In this document: positions 54,974 to 63,824 of the stretch, in pieces
Numbering within the stretch: position 1 is the stretch's first letter
Layout of the letters: each line of letters begins with the position of its first letter
Translations under genes and position numbers: made by a program
The notes under the pieces: model-generated
The model's database searches: none
What the model was told of the DNA's origin: nothing
What the model saw: the letters and a program-made list of their open reading frames with translations, nothing else
NCBI RefSeq assembly: GCF_014224155.1
Contig: NZ_JAASUI010000001.1
Location: 558,001-622,000 of the forward strand
Direction of reading: 5' to 3'
From: Listeria cossartiae subsp. cossartiae
GTDB taxonomy: Bacteria > Bacillota > Bacilli > Lactobacillales > Listeriaceae
Length of the DNA: 64,000 bases

Positions 54974-55021
54974 AAAAAGCCCTCTGTCCTTGGAATTCCC
55001 AAGAACAGAGGGCTTTTTTTA
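54974..55021. terminator. Bidirectional terminator
   Basis: AAAAAGCCCTCTGT pairs with ACAGAGGGCTTTTT, with T runs on both strands, between the ABC unit and the amidase gene. Confidence 0.88.
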
Positions 55022-56893
55022 TTTTAAGTTAGGACTTTTTCTGTTTTTCGATTGTTGTTCGTAGGCATAGCCCATATTTAGTAACGCTGTATCGCTATTT
55101 CGTGCACTTATAAAAGTCAGGCTAATCGGTTGGTTTGTTTCAGCGTCATAACCAGCTGGAATAGTTAACTCTGGATTTCCAGCAATTGGAGCAAGAAACA
55201 TGACAGAGCCACCCATACCAATGGTAACCACCGCATCAAGTTGATCTTTTTGAAGCACAGAATCTAGTTCGTTTTGTGCCGTGCCAATCAAATTACCAGC
55301 TAAATGGTCCGCTTGTTGCTTCGTAGTTGTACTTTGCGCTGCTTTGACAAGTTCTGCTTGCCCGTATTTCATATTTCTTGCTGGGTTCGTTTGATTAAAT
55401 TGGATAATAGATTCTAACGTAGTCATAGGCGAATGATTCACTTGCAAAAATTGATTTAAATCGTATTTAAAGTCAGCATTCAGCAACTGTGAAAAATCAG
55501 TATCCACTTGTTCGAATTCGCCAAGTGCAATACCATTCACGATAGTTGCGCCAGCATTTTGCAAATCTTGTTTTATTTTTTTGATAACAGCCGTTTCTTC
55601 ATTACTCTCACCGTCTGCTAAAAGCCCGATTCGTTTCCCTTTAAGGGCGTCTTTTGAAAGTGCTGGCTGGTTTGTTGTATTGGTTAAAATATTCGTTGTT
55701 AGGTAAGCATCTGTAACAGTTCTTGTTAGTGGACCCGGCGTATCAAATCTGCTAGAAAGCGGGATAATACCTTCATTGTTTACTAAACCTTGCGATGGCT
55801 TATACCCAACAGCTGATTGCGCGGATGCTGGTGTAATAATCGAACCATTCGTTTCAGTACCAATCGCAATCGCTGCAAAATCACTTGTAGCCGCAGTAGC
55901 TGAGCCAGAACTTGAGCCAGAAGGGTCCAAATCTAATGAATAAGGATTTTTCCCTTGGCCTTTTTTACCTGAGTAGCCGTTTGGTACTTCGTCATCCATT
56001 CCAGCCGCCCATTCGGACATATTGGTTTTTCCGAGGATTAGCGCGCCGTTAGCTTTTAGTTTTTCGACAATGGCAGCATCTTTTCCAATGACCCAATCTT
56101 TTAGCGCGACGGTTCCGGCACTAGTTGGAAGTTCTTTAGTCCCGATATTATCTTTTAAAAGAACAGGCATGCCATATAAAGCGGATTTATTTGTGGCCGC
56201 TTCCTTGTCCAGTTGTTCTGCTTCGGCAATAATAGTTGGATTAATTTCTGTAACGGCATTTAAACTTAAGCCATTTTGATCATACTTTTTAATACGGTTT
56301 AAATAAATACCGGCTAATTCTTTATAGCTAAGTTGGTTAGTCGTAATAAGTTGTTGCAGCTTTGTTATATCTGTACCGACAACAAGCGGTTCTTTTGCTT
56401 CAAGTGTAGCAATATCTAACGAAGCTAATTGATTATTAATCGGCGTCATTACACGCTCTTTATCGTAAAAAGGGCTAATTTTAGCAGGTGTATCTTCTTG
56501 TGGATCCGATTCAGTTGGCGTTGTTTTGGAAGGTTTACTGTTTGGCTTTTTTGAATCAGTTGCCGTCTTTTCTTCCGTTGCAGCGTCATTTGGTTTCATT
56601 TTAATAACCGTTCTCTTTTTGAGAGATTTTTGGGAAACACGGCCCGTTATTCGCTCGACTTGTAATTGCTTGCCGCCGAAGTTCTTTTCTAAATGGAAAT
56701 TCTTTTTATTGGAACCGATTTTTGAGTCGGTTGCTGGTTTTGTAGGTTCTTTTTGGTCATATATACTATCTTTTATGATTGCAGGCTTTTCTTCCGGCGT
56801 AGTGGATTGTTGGTTAGTAAATAAAAGATAACCACCGCCAATACTCAGCGCCGTGCAAACTGCAATACTTGTTATGATAATGCGTCTTTTCAT
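55019..56893 (-). CDS. Membrane-anchored amidase-signature enzyme
   Basis: 624 residues: N-terminal hydrophobic anchor or signal (about 5-24, RRIIITSIAVCTALSIGGGYLLF), a low-complexity charged linker of about 120 residues rich in Lys, Thr and Pro, then an amidase-signature domain with the Ser-cisSer-Lys triad (Lys in LLKDNIG, Ser in the PSGSSSGSATAATS block, AIGTETNGSI). Most family members are cytosolic; the anchor and linker would put this one outside the membrane. GGAGG lies six bases before ATG 56893, so the frame start at 57028 is rejected. Substrate unknown. Confidence 0.88.
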   Translation of the reverse strand: MKRRIIITSIAVCTALSIGGGYLLFTNQQSTTPEEKPAIIKDSIYDQKEPTKPATDSKIGSNKKNFHLEKNFGGKQLQVERITGRVSQKSLKKRTVIKMKPNDAATEEKTATDSKKPNSKPSKTTPTESDPQEDTPAKISPFYDKERVMTPINNQLASLDIATLEAKEPLVVGTDITKLQQLITTNQLSYKELAGIYLNRIKKYDQNGLSLNAVTEINPTIIAEAEQLDKEAATNKSALYGMPVLLKDNIGTKELPTSAGTVALKDWVIGKDAAIVEKLKANGALILGKTNMSEWAAGMDDEVPNGYSGKKGQGKNPYSLDLDPSGSSSGSATAATSDFAAIAIGTETNGSIITPASAQSAVGYKPSQGLVNNEGIIPLSSRFDTPGPLTRTVTDAYLTTNILTNTTNQPALSKDALKGKRIGLLADGESNEETAVIKKIKQDLQNAGATIVNGIALGEFEQVDTDFSQLLNADFKYDLNQFLQVNHSPMTTLESIIQFNQTNPARNMKYGQAELVKAAQSTTTKQQADHLAGNLIGTAQNELDSVLQKDQLDAVVTIGMGGSVMFLAPIAGNPELTIPAGYDAETNQPISLTFISARNSDTALLNMGYAYEQQSKNRKSPNLK

Positions 56894-57405
56894 GCCATTC
56901 CTCCGATGTTTTATATGAATATAATTATATAATAACGCAGATAAGAATCCAGTGACGATTCTGTGAAAACAACAAAACATCACCAAAATTATTTGTTCTA
57001 AAAGTGAAAAGCCACATATAATAGCCATTTCACAGCCAAATCGGCATGTCTGAAACAGAGGGAAGCTTGTTGTATCAATGCTTTAAGAATGAATATTGTA
57101 TTTAAGAATACGAAGGTTCATAAAAAAGACACATTTAGAAGAAAAATTACTAATTAATGCCCCATTCGCTAGCTTTTTATTTTATACTAATATATAGGCT
57201 AATTACATAAAATTGTTGGAAATAGTATAGGTAAAACAAAAATTACTGATGTTTTTCTTTATATTAAAAAGAAAACTGCTAGGAAAATTCGGTTTTCAAA
57301 CGCTTTCTTGAAAAAAAGCAAAGATTTTGGTTAAAATTTTGTTTAATAGGGTATTCTTAGTAAAGAGTATATGGTAAAGTAAGGAAAGAGAGAAAAACAA
57401 AAAGA
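56894..57405. other. 512-base intergenic region
   Basis: Very AT-rich, without a convincing gene. It holds the divergent promoters of the amidase gene and the small ORF at 57406, and a sigma-B-like element described separately. No strong hairpin was seen. Confidence 0.5.
57330..57354 (+). promoter_or_regulatory. Possible sigma-B promoter
   Basis: GTTA (57330-57333), 15 bases, GGGTAT (57349-57354): a good -10 and a -35 with one mismatch to GTTT. It lies about 50 bases before the small ORF. Confidence 0.35.
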
Positions 57406-57585
57406 ATGAAAACAAATTTTGAAGATGGAGTGATGAGATTGGATAATAATCAGAAAGACTTGAATCAAGTAATCCGTCAGCTCAAAGAAAAAGGAATTGT
57501 TGTTGAAAAAACAAAATCACGAAAAGATATTTGGAAATCGGTGAGCAGTAAGGCGATACCAAATATGACACTTCGATTGCAGTAA
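57406..57585 (+). CDS. Small hypothetical protein (59 codons or fewer)
   Basis: The frame reads MKTNFEDGVMRLDNNQKD and on to IWKSVSSKAIPNMTLRLQ, basic and helical. Start candidates are ATG 57406 (AAGGAAAG about 15 bases away) and TTG 57439 (GGAG eight bases away, giving 48 residues). No family recognised; an uncharacterised small gene occupies this place in EGD-e (lmo0850, from memory). Confidence 0.5.
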   Translation: MKTNFEDGVMRLDNNQKDLNQVIRQLKEKGIVVEKTKSRKDIWKSVSSKAIPNMTLRLQ

Positions 57586-57808
57586 ATCGAAAAGTGGAGG
57601 TTTTTATAGGCGAGTTTATTGAGTCTTTTGTAATTAAAATTACTTTAGATGGCGTAATTAGCGTATAAAATCACTTCACTTTTTTTCTTTGTCATAAATT
57701 AGTCATTAAGTTTTGATGTTTCTGTTATCCTTTTTACGTAAAAATGTTGTATGATGGAGTGGAAGGCTTTTGTCATAGAAGAAAATAGAAATAGAGTGAG
57801 GCATATAC

Positions 57809-58567
57809 ATGAAAAAAGAAGCGGTTAACCAACAATCTATTTATGTGCATATTGATCATGTTATTAATAATGTGGCAACAAGCGGCATTTCTTTTTGTGA
57901 TTTCTTAAATGGCGTAGGACAGCCACCGGAAAATATTTTGCTCATTAAGCATAATATTGAAGACGCATCCTACAATGCACACACAGCTTTTCACTACTTA
58001 GAGCCAGGCGATTTAGCGAATATATCCAAAGGGAATTTTAACCCACTTTGTTGGATTGATTTTGAAGACGTGGAGCTTTTAAACCAATTGACACCACAAG
58101 AAGTAGCAGAAATGCTGTATCTTGCACATACTGGACGCCATTTGCGTTCGCCATTTTACTATAAATTACAAAACAATTTTGTTTACTTAACGAGGGAAGA
58201 CGGTCGATATAATAAAGTATATTACCGCAACCTCAATCATTTTTATATGTTACTTAGTTACGTCATTGCACGAAAAACGGCAGAACTTGTGAATGAGAAA
58301 GGCATTTTTTCTTTTAGTAAGAAAAAATATGTTGCCGAACCACCAGTGGAACTTTTGAAAAAAATGGCAGATCATTTTAAAGACGGGGCTTGCATTGCGC
58401 TGGATGATGTGGTCAAATCACGTACGCAAATCGAAGTACCAATCGGCCATGGCTTAACAGAAGAGATGACCGAACTAGAAATTTCTTCCAAAATATATTA
58501 TGAAGAAGAAGTTGCAAAACTAGTTTATGATTTAAAACAAAATGAGTGGAAATATATCGAAAAATAA
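57809..58567 (+). CDS. Conserved hypothetical protein
   Basis: 252 residues, soluble, no membrane segment. Central sequence: CWIDFEDVELLNQLTPQEVAEMLYLAHTGRHLRSPFYYKLQNNFVYLTREDGRYNKVYYR, suggesting a globular alpha/beta protein. GTGAGG lies before the ATG. Not a family I can name (position of lmo0851). Monocistronic, with a terminator after. Confidence 0.75.
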   Translation: MKKEAVNQQSIYVHIDHVINNVATSGISFCDFLNGVGQPPENILLIKHNIEDASYNAHTAFHYLEPGDLANISKGNFNPLCWIDFEDVELLNQLTPQEVAEMLYLAHTGRHLRSPFYYKLQNNFVYLTREDGRYNKVYYRNLNHFYMLLSYVIARKTAELVNEKGIFSFSKKKYVAEPPVELLKKMADHFKDGACIALDDVVKSRTQIEVPIGHGLTEEMTELEISSKIYYEEEVAKLVYDLKQNEWKYIEK

Positions 58568-58604
58568 AAAATCAAACTTTTTCCTTTACGTTTGGTTTTT
58601 TATT
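58566..58604 (+). terminator. Terminator of the 57809 gene
   Basis: AAATCAAAC pairs with GTTTGGTTT (one G-U), then TTTT. Confidence 0.75.
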
Positions 58605-58615
58605 TGCTAGAATTT

Positions 58616-58633
58616 AACTAATGAACGTTAGTT
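58616..58633 (+). promoter_or_regulatory. Probable TetR operator
   Basis: AACTAATGAACGTTAGTT has 6-bp inverted outer arms (AACTAA/TTAGTT) just upstream of the ribosome site (AGGGGG) of the TetR gene. It fits autorepression of the tetR-sugE unit. Confidence 0.6.
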
Positions 58634-58646
58634 AGGGGGTTGCTTT

Positions 58647-59201
58647 ATGACAAAGAAACTAGTAAAAGAAGCCGCATTAACACTTTTTGCGGAAAAAGGC
58701 TATGATGGAACGGCACTTTCTGAAATTGCCAAAGCTGTTGGAATTAAGACACCATCTTTATATGCCCATTTCCCATCAAAAGAAGCGCTTTTTTTAGAAG
58801 TTTATCGAGATAGCATCCAAATGGAATTAACAGAATTAGGACGTGTAGCGGAACGAGATGATTTATTGGGTAAAGAGAAACTACAAGCAATTTTCTTTGT
58901 AGCGACTGATTTTTCCAGTAATCCTAATGAGAAGAAATTTTTCCAACGCGCTGTCTTTTATCCCCCTAAGTCACTTTTTCAAGAATTAAAGGAAGAAACA
59001 AAGACGTATGAACAATTGACAGATGGTATATTGCGCGAAACGTTAGGGGAAATCGTGTCGGAGAAAGTCCTTGTTAGATGGATGCATGTATTTTATGCCA
59101 TGCTTGATGGGCTTAGCGTCGAGCACGGAATTTATGATGAAACGGAATTTGAGTTGCGTAGAGCATCTGCTTGGGAAGTTCTTGCAAGTTTATTAGATTG
59201 A
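58647..59201 (+). CDS. TetR-family regulator of the SMR pair (SugR-like)
   Basis: 184 residues: N-terminal TetR helix-turn-helix (about 8-52; ALTLFAEKGYDGTALSEIAKAVGIKTPSLYAHFPSKEALF) and a TetR C-terminal ligand domain. It starts the three-gene unit with two SMR exporters, 16 bp before the first. In L. monocytogenes the equivalent regulator (lmo0852, SugR) controls the sugE genes and tolerance to quaternary ammonium compounds, as I recall. The operator palindrome lies upstream. Confidence 0.87.
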   Translation: MTKKLVKEAALTLFAEKGYDGTALSEIAKAVGIKTPSLYAHFPSKEALFLEVYRDSIQMELTELGRVAERDDLLGKEKLQAIFFVATDFSSNPNEKKFFQRAVFYPPKSLFQELKEETKTYEQLTDGILRETLGEIVSEKVLVRWMHVFYAMLDGLSVEHGIYDETEFELRRASAWEVLASLLD

Positions 59202-59217
59202 ATGGGAGGTAAGGCAA

Positions 59218-59559
59218 ATGGCTTGGTTATATTTAATTATGGCAGGATTATCAGAAATTGTTTGGGCTTTTGGGCTGAAAGAATCACATGGTTTTACGAT
59301 GCTCGGGTGGAGCCTTTTAACGATAGCATTTTTAATTGTTAGTTTTGGTTTGTTTTCCGTTTCGATGAAATCGATTCCAATTGGTACTGCTTATGCGGTC
59401 TTTACTGGGATTGGGGCTGCTGGGACGGCGATTATTGGGATGATTTTTCTTTCGGAAGGTGTTTCGTTTTGGAAGATTGTTTCTCTAGTCGTGTTACTAG
59501 TAGGGATTATTGGGTTGAAATTAGTGGATGGCAATGAGTCTGAAAAGGAGGCTAAATAA
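59218..59559 (+). CDS. SMR-family exporter, SugE-like subunit 1
   Basis: 113 residues, four membrane helices. The essential Glu13 lies in GLSEIVWAFGLKESHGF, which keeps the W-A-x-x-LK-x-S-x-GF pattern of the guanidinium (Gdx/SugE) branch. GGGAGG lies before the ATG. It is two bases from the next SMR gene, so the two likely form a heterodimer like YkkCD. Predicted substrates are guanidinium or quaternary ammonium cations. Confidence 0.88.
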   Translation: MAWLYLIMAGLSEIVWAFGLKESHGFTMLGWSLLTIAFLIVSFGLFSVSMKSIPIGTAYAVFTGIGAAGTAIIGMIFLSEGVSFWKIVSLVVLLVGIIGLKLVDGNESEKEAK

Positions 59560-59561
59560 CG

Positions 59562-59882
59562 ATGGATTGGATATTTTTACTTGTAGCAGGTTTATGTGAA
59601 ATGGTCTTTGTTGTGATGCTGAAACTTTCAGATGGTTTTAAACGGCTAGGATATGCGATACTCACGATTATCTTTATGTCCGCGAGTTTCTTTTTACTAT
59701 CGCTTGCGCTTAAAACGATTCCGATTGGTACTGGTTACGCGATTTGGACCGGAATTGGAGCCGTTGGTAGTGTGACGCTTGGAATGATTGTATTTAAAGA
59801 ACGTAAAAGTGTTGGTAAATTGCTGTTTATTACGATGATTATTGCCGGCGTGGTTGGCTTGAAATTAACATCTGGCGTTTAA
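59562..59882 (+). CDS. SMR-family exporter, SugE-like subunit 2
   Basis: 106 residues, four helices, with Glu13 in GLCEMVFVVMLKLSDGF and PIGTGYAIWTGIGAVGS in helix 3. Its first helix departs from the Gdx W-A pattern, as expected for the second chain of a paired SMR. GGAG of the preceding gene's end (AAAGGAGGC) serves as its ribosome site. Confidence 0.88.
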   Translation: MDWIFLLVAGLCEMVFVVMLKLSDGFKRLGYAILTIIFMSASFFLLSLALKTIPIGTGYAIWTGIGAVGSVTLGMIVFKERKSVGKLLFITMIIAGVVGLKLTSGV

Positions 59883-59885
59883 TAA

Positions 59886-59965
59886 GTTAGGCTGAAAAAG
59901 TCCTTTTTATAATAAGTTTGCACGTTTCTTATTTAAAAAAGAAGATTTTTTCAGCCTATTTTTTA
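59886..59965 (+). terminator. Long-loop terminator of the tetR-sugE unit
   Basis: TAGGCTGAAAAA (about 59888-59899) pairs with TTTTTTCAGCCTA (59946-59958) across a loop of about 46 bases, then TTTTTT. Confidence 0.7.
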
Positions 59966-60031
59966 GTTATACCTTTTCATCCTGTCAAAACATGGTAAAA
60001 TAGATAAAGCGAATGATGACGGAGGGGTATT

Positions 60032-61144
60032 ATGAAAACCAAGTTAATCTTATTATACGGTGGAAAATCTGCTGAACACGAAGTTTCCTTACAAACAGCA
60101 TTTTCAGTTATTAACGCTTTGGATTTAGAAAAATTCGAAGCTGCGCCAATATATATTACAAATGAAGGCGAGTGGATTCAAGGACCACTACTTGCTGGAA
60201 AATTAGATTTTGTCGAACAATTACGTTTTACGGCAGCAGATACAGTGAAGCTTGCTACTACTGAATCAGAAAAATCAGAAGGGGAAGCGATTAGCCCAGC
60301 TGTTTTAGAAGCAGACGGACAAGAGACAGTCATATTCCCACTTTTACATGGACCAAACGGGGAAGATGGCACAGTTCAAGGTTTGTTTGAAGTATTAAAC
60401 ATTCCTTACGTTGGCAACGGCGTCTTAGCATCATCAGCTGCGATGGACAAAATCGTGATGAAGAAAATTTTTGCAGATGCTGGTATTCCACAAGTTCCAG
60501 CTGTTGCAGTACGTTTAATCGATTGGAAAAACTATCAAGAAGAAATGGTTGCCGAAATGGAAGCAGTACTTACATATCCAGTCTTCGTAAAACCAGCCAA
60601 TCTTGGTTCGAGTGTTGGAATTAGTAAAGCTACGAATAAAAAAGAATTAGCTGAGGCGATGACAGAAGCCTTTTTATATGACCGTCGTGTCGTAGTAGAA
60701 CAAGGCGTGGTCGCGCGTGAAGTCGAAATGGGCGTACTTGGAAACGATACGCCAGTTTGCTCCGTTCCTGGTGAAATTTTGCCAGAAGGTGCGGTTGCTA
60801 CTTTTTATGATTACAAAGCGAAATATCAAGACAATAATACAGCGTTGATTATTCCGACTGAAGTAGATCCGGAAATCTTGGAGCAAATGAAAGAATATGC
60901 GGTCCAAGCGTTCTTAGGTCTTGATGCAAGCGGACTAGTACGAGCGGACTTTTTCTTAACGGCCGACAACCAGTTATTCTTAAATGAAGTGAATACAATG
61001 CCAGGTTTCACGCCGTATAGCATGTACCCACTTTTATGGCAGGAAACGGGCTTACCGTACGGAGCGTTAATTGAACGATTAGTCGATTTAGCGAAAGAAC
61101 GCCACGCAGCCAAAAATGCACTTAAATATAAATTAGAAGACTAA
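60032..61144 (+). CDS. ddl: D-alanine--D-alanine ligase
   Basis: 370 residues: N-terminal [28 protein letters not shown], then the ATP-grasp domain with [25 protein letters not shown] and the Mg-binding [17 protein letters not shown]. It joins two D-Ala for peptidoglycan precursors in the cytosol. GGAGGGG precedes the ATG. MurF, which adds the dipeptide to UDP-MurNAc-tripeptide, is encoded next. Confidence 0.95.
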   Translation: MKTKLILLYGGKSAEHEVSLQTAFSVINALDLEKFEAAPIYITNEGEWIQGPLLAGKLDFVEQLRFTAADTVKLATTESEKSEGEAISPAVLEADGQETVIFPLLHGPNGEDGTVQGLFEVLNIPYVGNGVLASSAAMDKIVMKKIFADAGIPQVPAVAVRLIDWKNYQEEMVAEMEAVLTYPVFVKPANLGSSVGISKATNKKELAEAMTEAFLYDRRVVVEQGVVAREVEMGVLGNDTPVCSVPGEILPEGAVATFYDYKAKYQDNNTALIIPTEVDPEILEQMKEYAVQAFLGLDASGLVRADFFLTADNQLFLNEVNTMPGFTPYSMYPLLWQETGLPYGALIERLVDLAKERHAAKNALKYKLED

Positions 61145-61154
61145 AATAAACAAG

Positions 61155-61187
61155 AAAGCAGTTTTCATATGCGGAAGCTGCTTTTTT
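61155..61187 (+). terminator. Hairpin terminator between ddl and murF
   Basis: AAAGCAGTTTTC (61155-61166) pairs with GGAAGCTGCTTT (61173-61184, with G-U pairs), then six Ts in all. It would reduce read-through from ddl into murF. Confidence 0.7.
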
Positions 61188-61207
61188 ATGGAAGAGAGAG
61201 ATTTAAT

Positions 61208-62581
61208 TTGAAAAAAACAGTAGGCGAAGTAGTAGCAATGTTAGATAGTTCCATCCATGTAGATACATTTCGCGATGTCGTCATTACTGGCATTTGTTTT
61301 GATACAAGGCAAATAAAGTCAGGTGATTTATTTGTTCCGTTTGTAGGAAATTTGCGCGATGGACATGAATTCGTAAGTCAAGCACGCGAAATGGGCGCAG
61401 TTGCAACCTTTTGGCAAAAAGATGTACCGAATCCACCGACGGATTTCCCGGTTATTTTGGTAGAAGATACTTTGCTAGCATTACAAGAACTAGCAGCGAA
61501 ATACATCCAACAAGTAAAACCGAAAGTCATTGCGATTACTGGAAGCAATGGTAAAACGACAACAAAAGATATTATGGCGGCGATTGTCGAAACAACGTAT
61601 AAAGTGCATTATACTGGTGGGAATTTTAATAATCATATCGGCTTACCATATACGATTTTAACCATGCCAGAAGATACCGAAGTGGCCGTGCTTGAAATGG
61701 GGATGAATCATCGCCACGAAATCGAAGTGCTTTCTAAAATTGCTAAACCGGATATCGCGATTATTACGAATATCGGCGAGGCGCATATTGAATATCTCGG
61801 TTCACGCGAAGAAATTGCCAAAGCAAAACTAGAAATCACAGCTGGCTTGAATCCGAGCGGGATTTTAATCTATCCGCACGAAGAAAACTTGTTGTTAGGT
61901 AATATTGATGGCGACTTTAGACAGCTCACCTTTGGCAAATCAGAGGCGGCGGAAATTTATCCATTAGAAATCCGTGCAGAAGCAGAAGGTACTTCTTTTG
62001 TGACAAATTGGGAGCCAGAACGCGAAATTTTTGTACCAATTATCGGCGAACACAACGTTTTCAATACGATGGCGGCAATGCTTGCGGCGCGCGAAATTGG
62101 TATTGAAGGCGAAAAAATCCAGTCGGCGTTGAAAAATATGGAACGTTCCAAAAGTCGTTTAGAGTGGATCACAACGAAAAGCGGCGCGCGAATTTTGAAT
62201 GATGCGTATAACTCCAGTCCGACGGCGCTAAAAACCGTTTTAAAAACATTTATGCATATGGATTCGAATGGCAAGCCGAAATATTTGGTACTTGCGGATA
62301 TGCTTGAATTAGGAGATTTATCGACAAAACTTCACCAAGAATCTGCCGAAGTGCTAGAAAATGACACGATTGCGAAGATTTTCTTATATGGTGATGCAAT
62401 GAAAGCATTCGGAACAGTAGCCGAAGCAAAAATTGGTCAGGGAAAAGTTCAACATTTTGACACAAAGGAATCGCTTGAGATGGCGCTTCTTTCCGAAATG
62501 ACTGGAAATGAATGGATACTGGTCAAAGGTTCTTATGGAATGGGCTTGAAAGATGTAGTAGAAAATCTTATTATTAAGTGA
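61208..62581 (+). CDS. murF: UDP-N-acetylmuramoyl-tripeptide--D-alanyl-D-alanine ligase MurF
   Basis: 457 residues: N-terminal Mur ligase substrate domain (GICFDTRQIKSGDLFVPF), central ATPase with GSNGKTTTKDI and NFNNHIGLPYTIL, and a C-terminal domain with ILNDAYNSSPTALKTVL. It catalyses the last cytosolic step of the peptidoglycan precursor. TTG 61208 (MKKTVGEVVAML) follows a GAGAGAG site; ATG 61169 lies inside the terminator stem and is rejected. Confidence 0.94.
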   Translation: MKKTVGEVVAMLDSSIHVDTFRDVVITGICFDTRQIKSGDLFVPFVGNLRDGHEFVSQAREMGAVATFWQKDVPNPPTDFPVILVEDTLLALQELAAKYIQQVKPKVIAITGSNGKTTTKDIMAAIVETTYKVHYTGGNFNNHIGLPYTILTMPEDTEVAVLEMGMNHRHEIEVLSKIAKPDIAIITNIGEAHIEYLGSREEIAKAKLEITAGLNPSGILIYPHEENLLLGNIDGDFRQLTFGKSEAAEIYPLEIRAEAEGTSFVTNWEPEREIFVPIIGEHNVFNTMAAMLAAREIGIEGEKIQSALKNMERSKSRLEWITTKSGARILNDAYNSSPTALKTVLKTFMHMDSNGKPKYLVLADMLELGDLSTKLHQESAEVLENDTIAKIFLYGDAMKAFGTVAEAKIGQGKVQHFDTKESLEMALLSEMTGNEWILVKGSYGMGLKDVVENLIIK

Positions 62582-62648
62582 CGAATAAAATTGGACATAT
62601 AATATTACCGTTAAATAGGTAATAATTTTGGACAGGAGGAAAGGCATA

Positions 62649-63362
62649 ATGGTTGCTTGTTTGTGTATTCATGGTTTTACTGGTTCGCCGTCCGAGGTGA
62701 AGCCGCTCGCTGACTATTTGCGAGAGCATACAGATTGGGATGTTTTAGCACCCACATTACCTGGCCATGATCACCTGCGCCACTTAAAAAATGTGACGTA
62801 TAAAGATTGGATCGTTTTCGTAGACAGCATTTTAAGTCAAATGCTGAAAGAGGACGATGAAGTATATATTATTGGTTTTTCCATGGGTGGCTTACTCGCG
62901 GGATGGCTTGCGAGACATTATCCAGAAGTGAAAAAACTGGTACTTCTAAGCACAGCTGTAAATGCAATGGAGTGGCCGCAACTTGTCGAAAATTCCAAGC
63001 AAGTAATAACCGAAGCAAAAGAAGTAACACTCAAAAATAGCCCGATGTTCAAACGTTACCAAAAGAAAGTAACAGAAACACCTTGGACTTCCACGCTACA
63101 ATTCAAAAAAATGGTCGCTTTAGCAAAACCAGTTTTTGAACATATCGAAATTCCGACATTTATTGCACAAGGCAGTGCCGACCAAATAGTTCCTGCTGAA
63201 AAAAGTGTCAATTTCTTAATGGAAAGCATTCCTGGACCGAAAGAATTATTCATTTTAGAAGGTTCGAAACACGTGATTTGTCAGGATGAGCAAGCAGATA
63301 AATTATTTGCAGCCGTTTTAACATTTTTGCAAAAAGATGTTGCTGTATTACATGCCAATTAA
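62649..63362 (+). CDS. Carboxylesterase/alpha-beta hydrolase (Est30-like)
   Basis: 237 residues: CIHGFTGSPSEVKPLADYL (HG oxyanion loop), nucleophile elbow GFSMGG, FIAQGSADQIVPAEKSV with the catalytic Asp, and GSKHVICQD with the catalytic His. It resembles Geobacillus Est30 and B. subtilis YvaK, cytosolic short-chain esterases. AGGAGG lies nine bases before ATG 62649. An inverted repeat TATTACC/GGTAATA (62603-62624) precedes it, of unknown role. Confidence 0.9.
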   Translation: MVACLCIHGFTGSPSEVKPLADYLREHTDWDVLAPTLPGHDHLRHLKNVTYKDWIVFVDSILSQMLKEDDEVYIIGFSMGGLLAGWLARHYPEVKKLVLLSTAVNAMEWPQLVENSKQVITEAKEVTLKNSPMFKRYQKKVTETPWTSTLQFKKMVALAKPVFEHIEIPTFIAQGSADQIVPAEKSVNFLMESIPGPKELFILEGSKHVICQDEQADKLFAAVLTFLQKDVAVLHAN

Positions 63363-63408
63363 TAAAAAAGCTGGAAATTGTTTTCGGACAATTTTCAGCT
63401 TTTTTTAA
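63363..63408 (+). terminator. Terminator of the esterase gene
   Basis: AAAAGCTGGAAATTGT pairs with ACAATTTTCAGCTTTT, then TTT. Confidence 0.85.
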
Positions 63409-63511
63409 AAGATTTCACAACAAAAACGGCTAAAGCGCGCTGATAAACGTACATTTAAAATGAAATAACTTTTTTTATTCGATAATAGCGCGGAAAGATA
63501 AGGTTTTGCCG

Positions 63512-63540
63512 TTGAAAAGAAATAGTTAGTGTGTTATGAT
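63512..63540 (+). promoter_or_regulatory. Distal cshA promoter (P1)
   Basis: TTGAAA (63512-63517), 17 bases, TATGAT (63535-63540). It gives a leader of about 275 bases before cshA. Confidence 0.6.
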
Positions 63541-63570
63541 GATAGATGGAAGTTTATTAGGTTTATATTT

Positions 63571-63600
63571 AGCCTAGTGATTAATGAGGGCTTTTTTATT
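63571..63600 (+). promoter_or_regulatory. Weak terminator-like hairpin in the cshA leader
   Basis: AGCCT (from 63571) pairs with AGGGCT before TTTTTT (about 63592-63597). An upstream TTAGG can instead pair with GCCTA, so two exclusive folds are possible. Short stems; tentative. Confidence 0.3.
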
Positions 63601-63614
63601 TGATGCGTTAGAAC

Positions 63615-63623
63615 TGCTATAAT
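63615..63623 (+). promoter_or_regulatory. Proximal cshA promoter (P2)
   Basis: Perfect extended -10 TGCTATAAT (63615-63623), with a T-rich -35 region. It starts about 195 bases before the gene. Confidence 0.55.
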
Positions 63624-63824
63624 GGCAGAGAATATTTCTGATGCCGTGAATCATTTTGCTTGGTGCGCCCAGGCTTTTCTATTGCAGAAAAATGAAAATG
63701 AAAGATAGCAGTTTTCATAAAAACAACTGCAAATGAACAGACAAACAATCGTAATAAGCGTATTGTGATGAATTATAAAAGTAGCTCTCCTACCAAACTT
63801 TAAACAGGTAAAGGAGAAATGACA

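Noticed and set aside
57029..57405. Search for a gene between the amidase gene and the small ORF
   Set aside because: Only short AT-rich frames without ribosome sites were seen.
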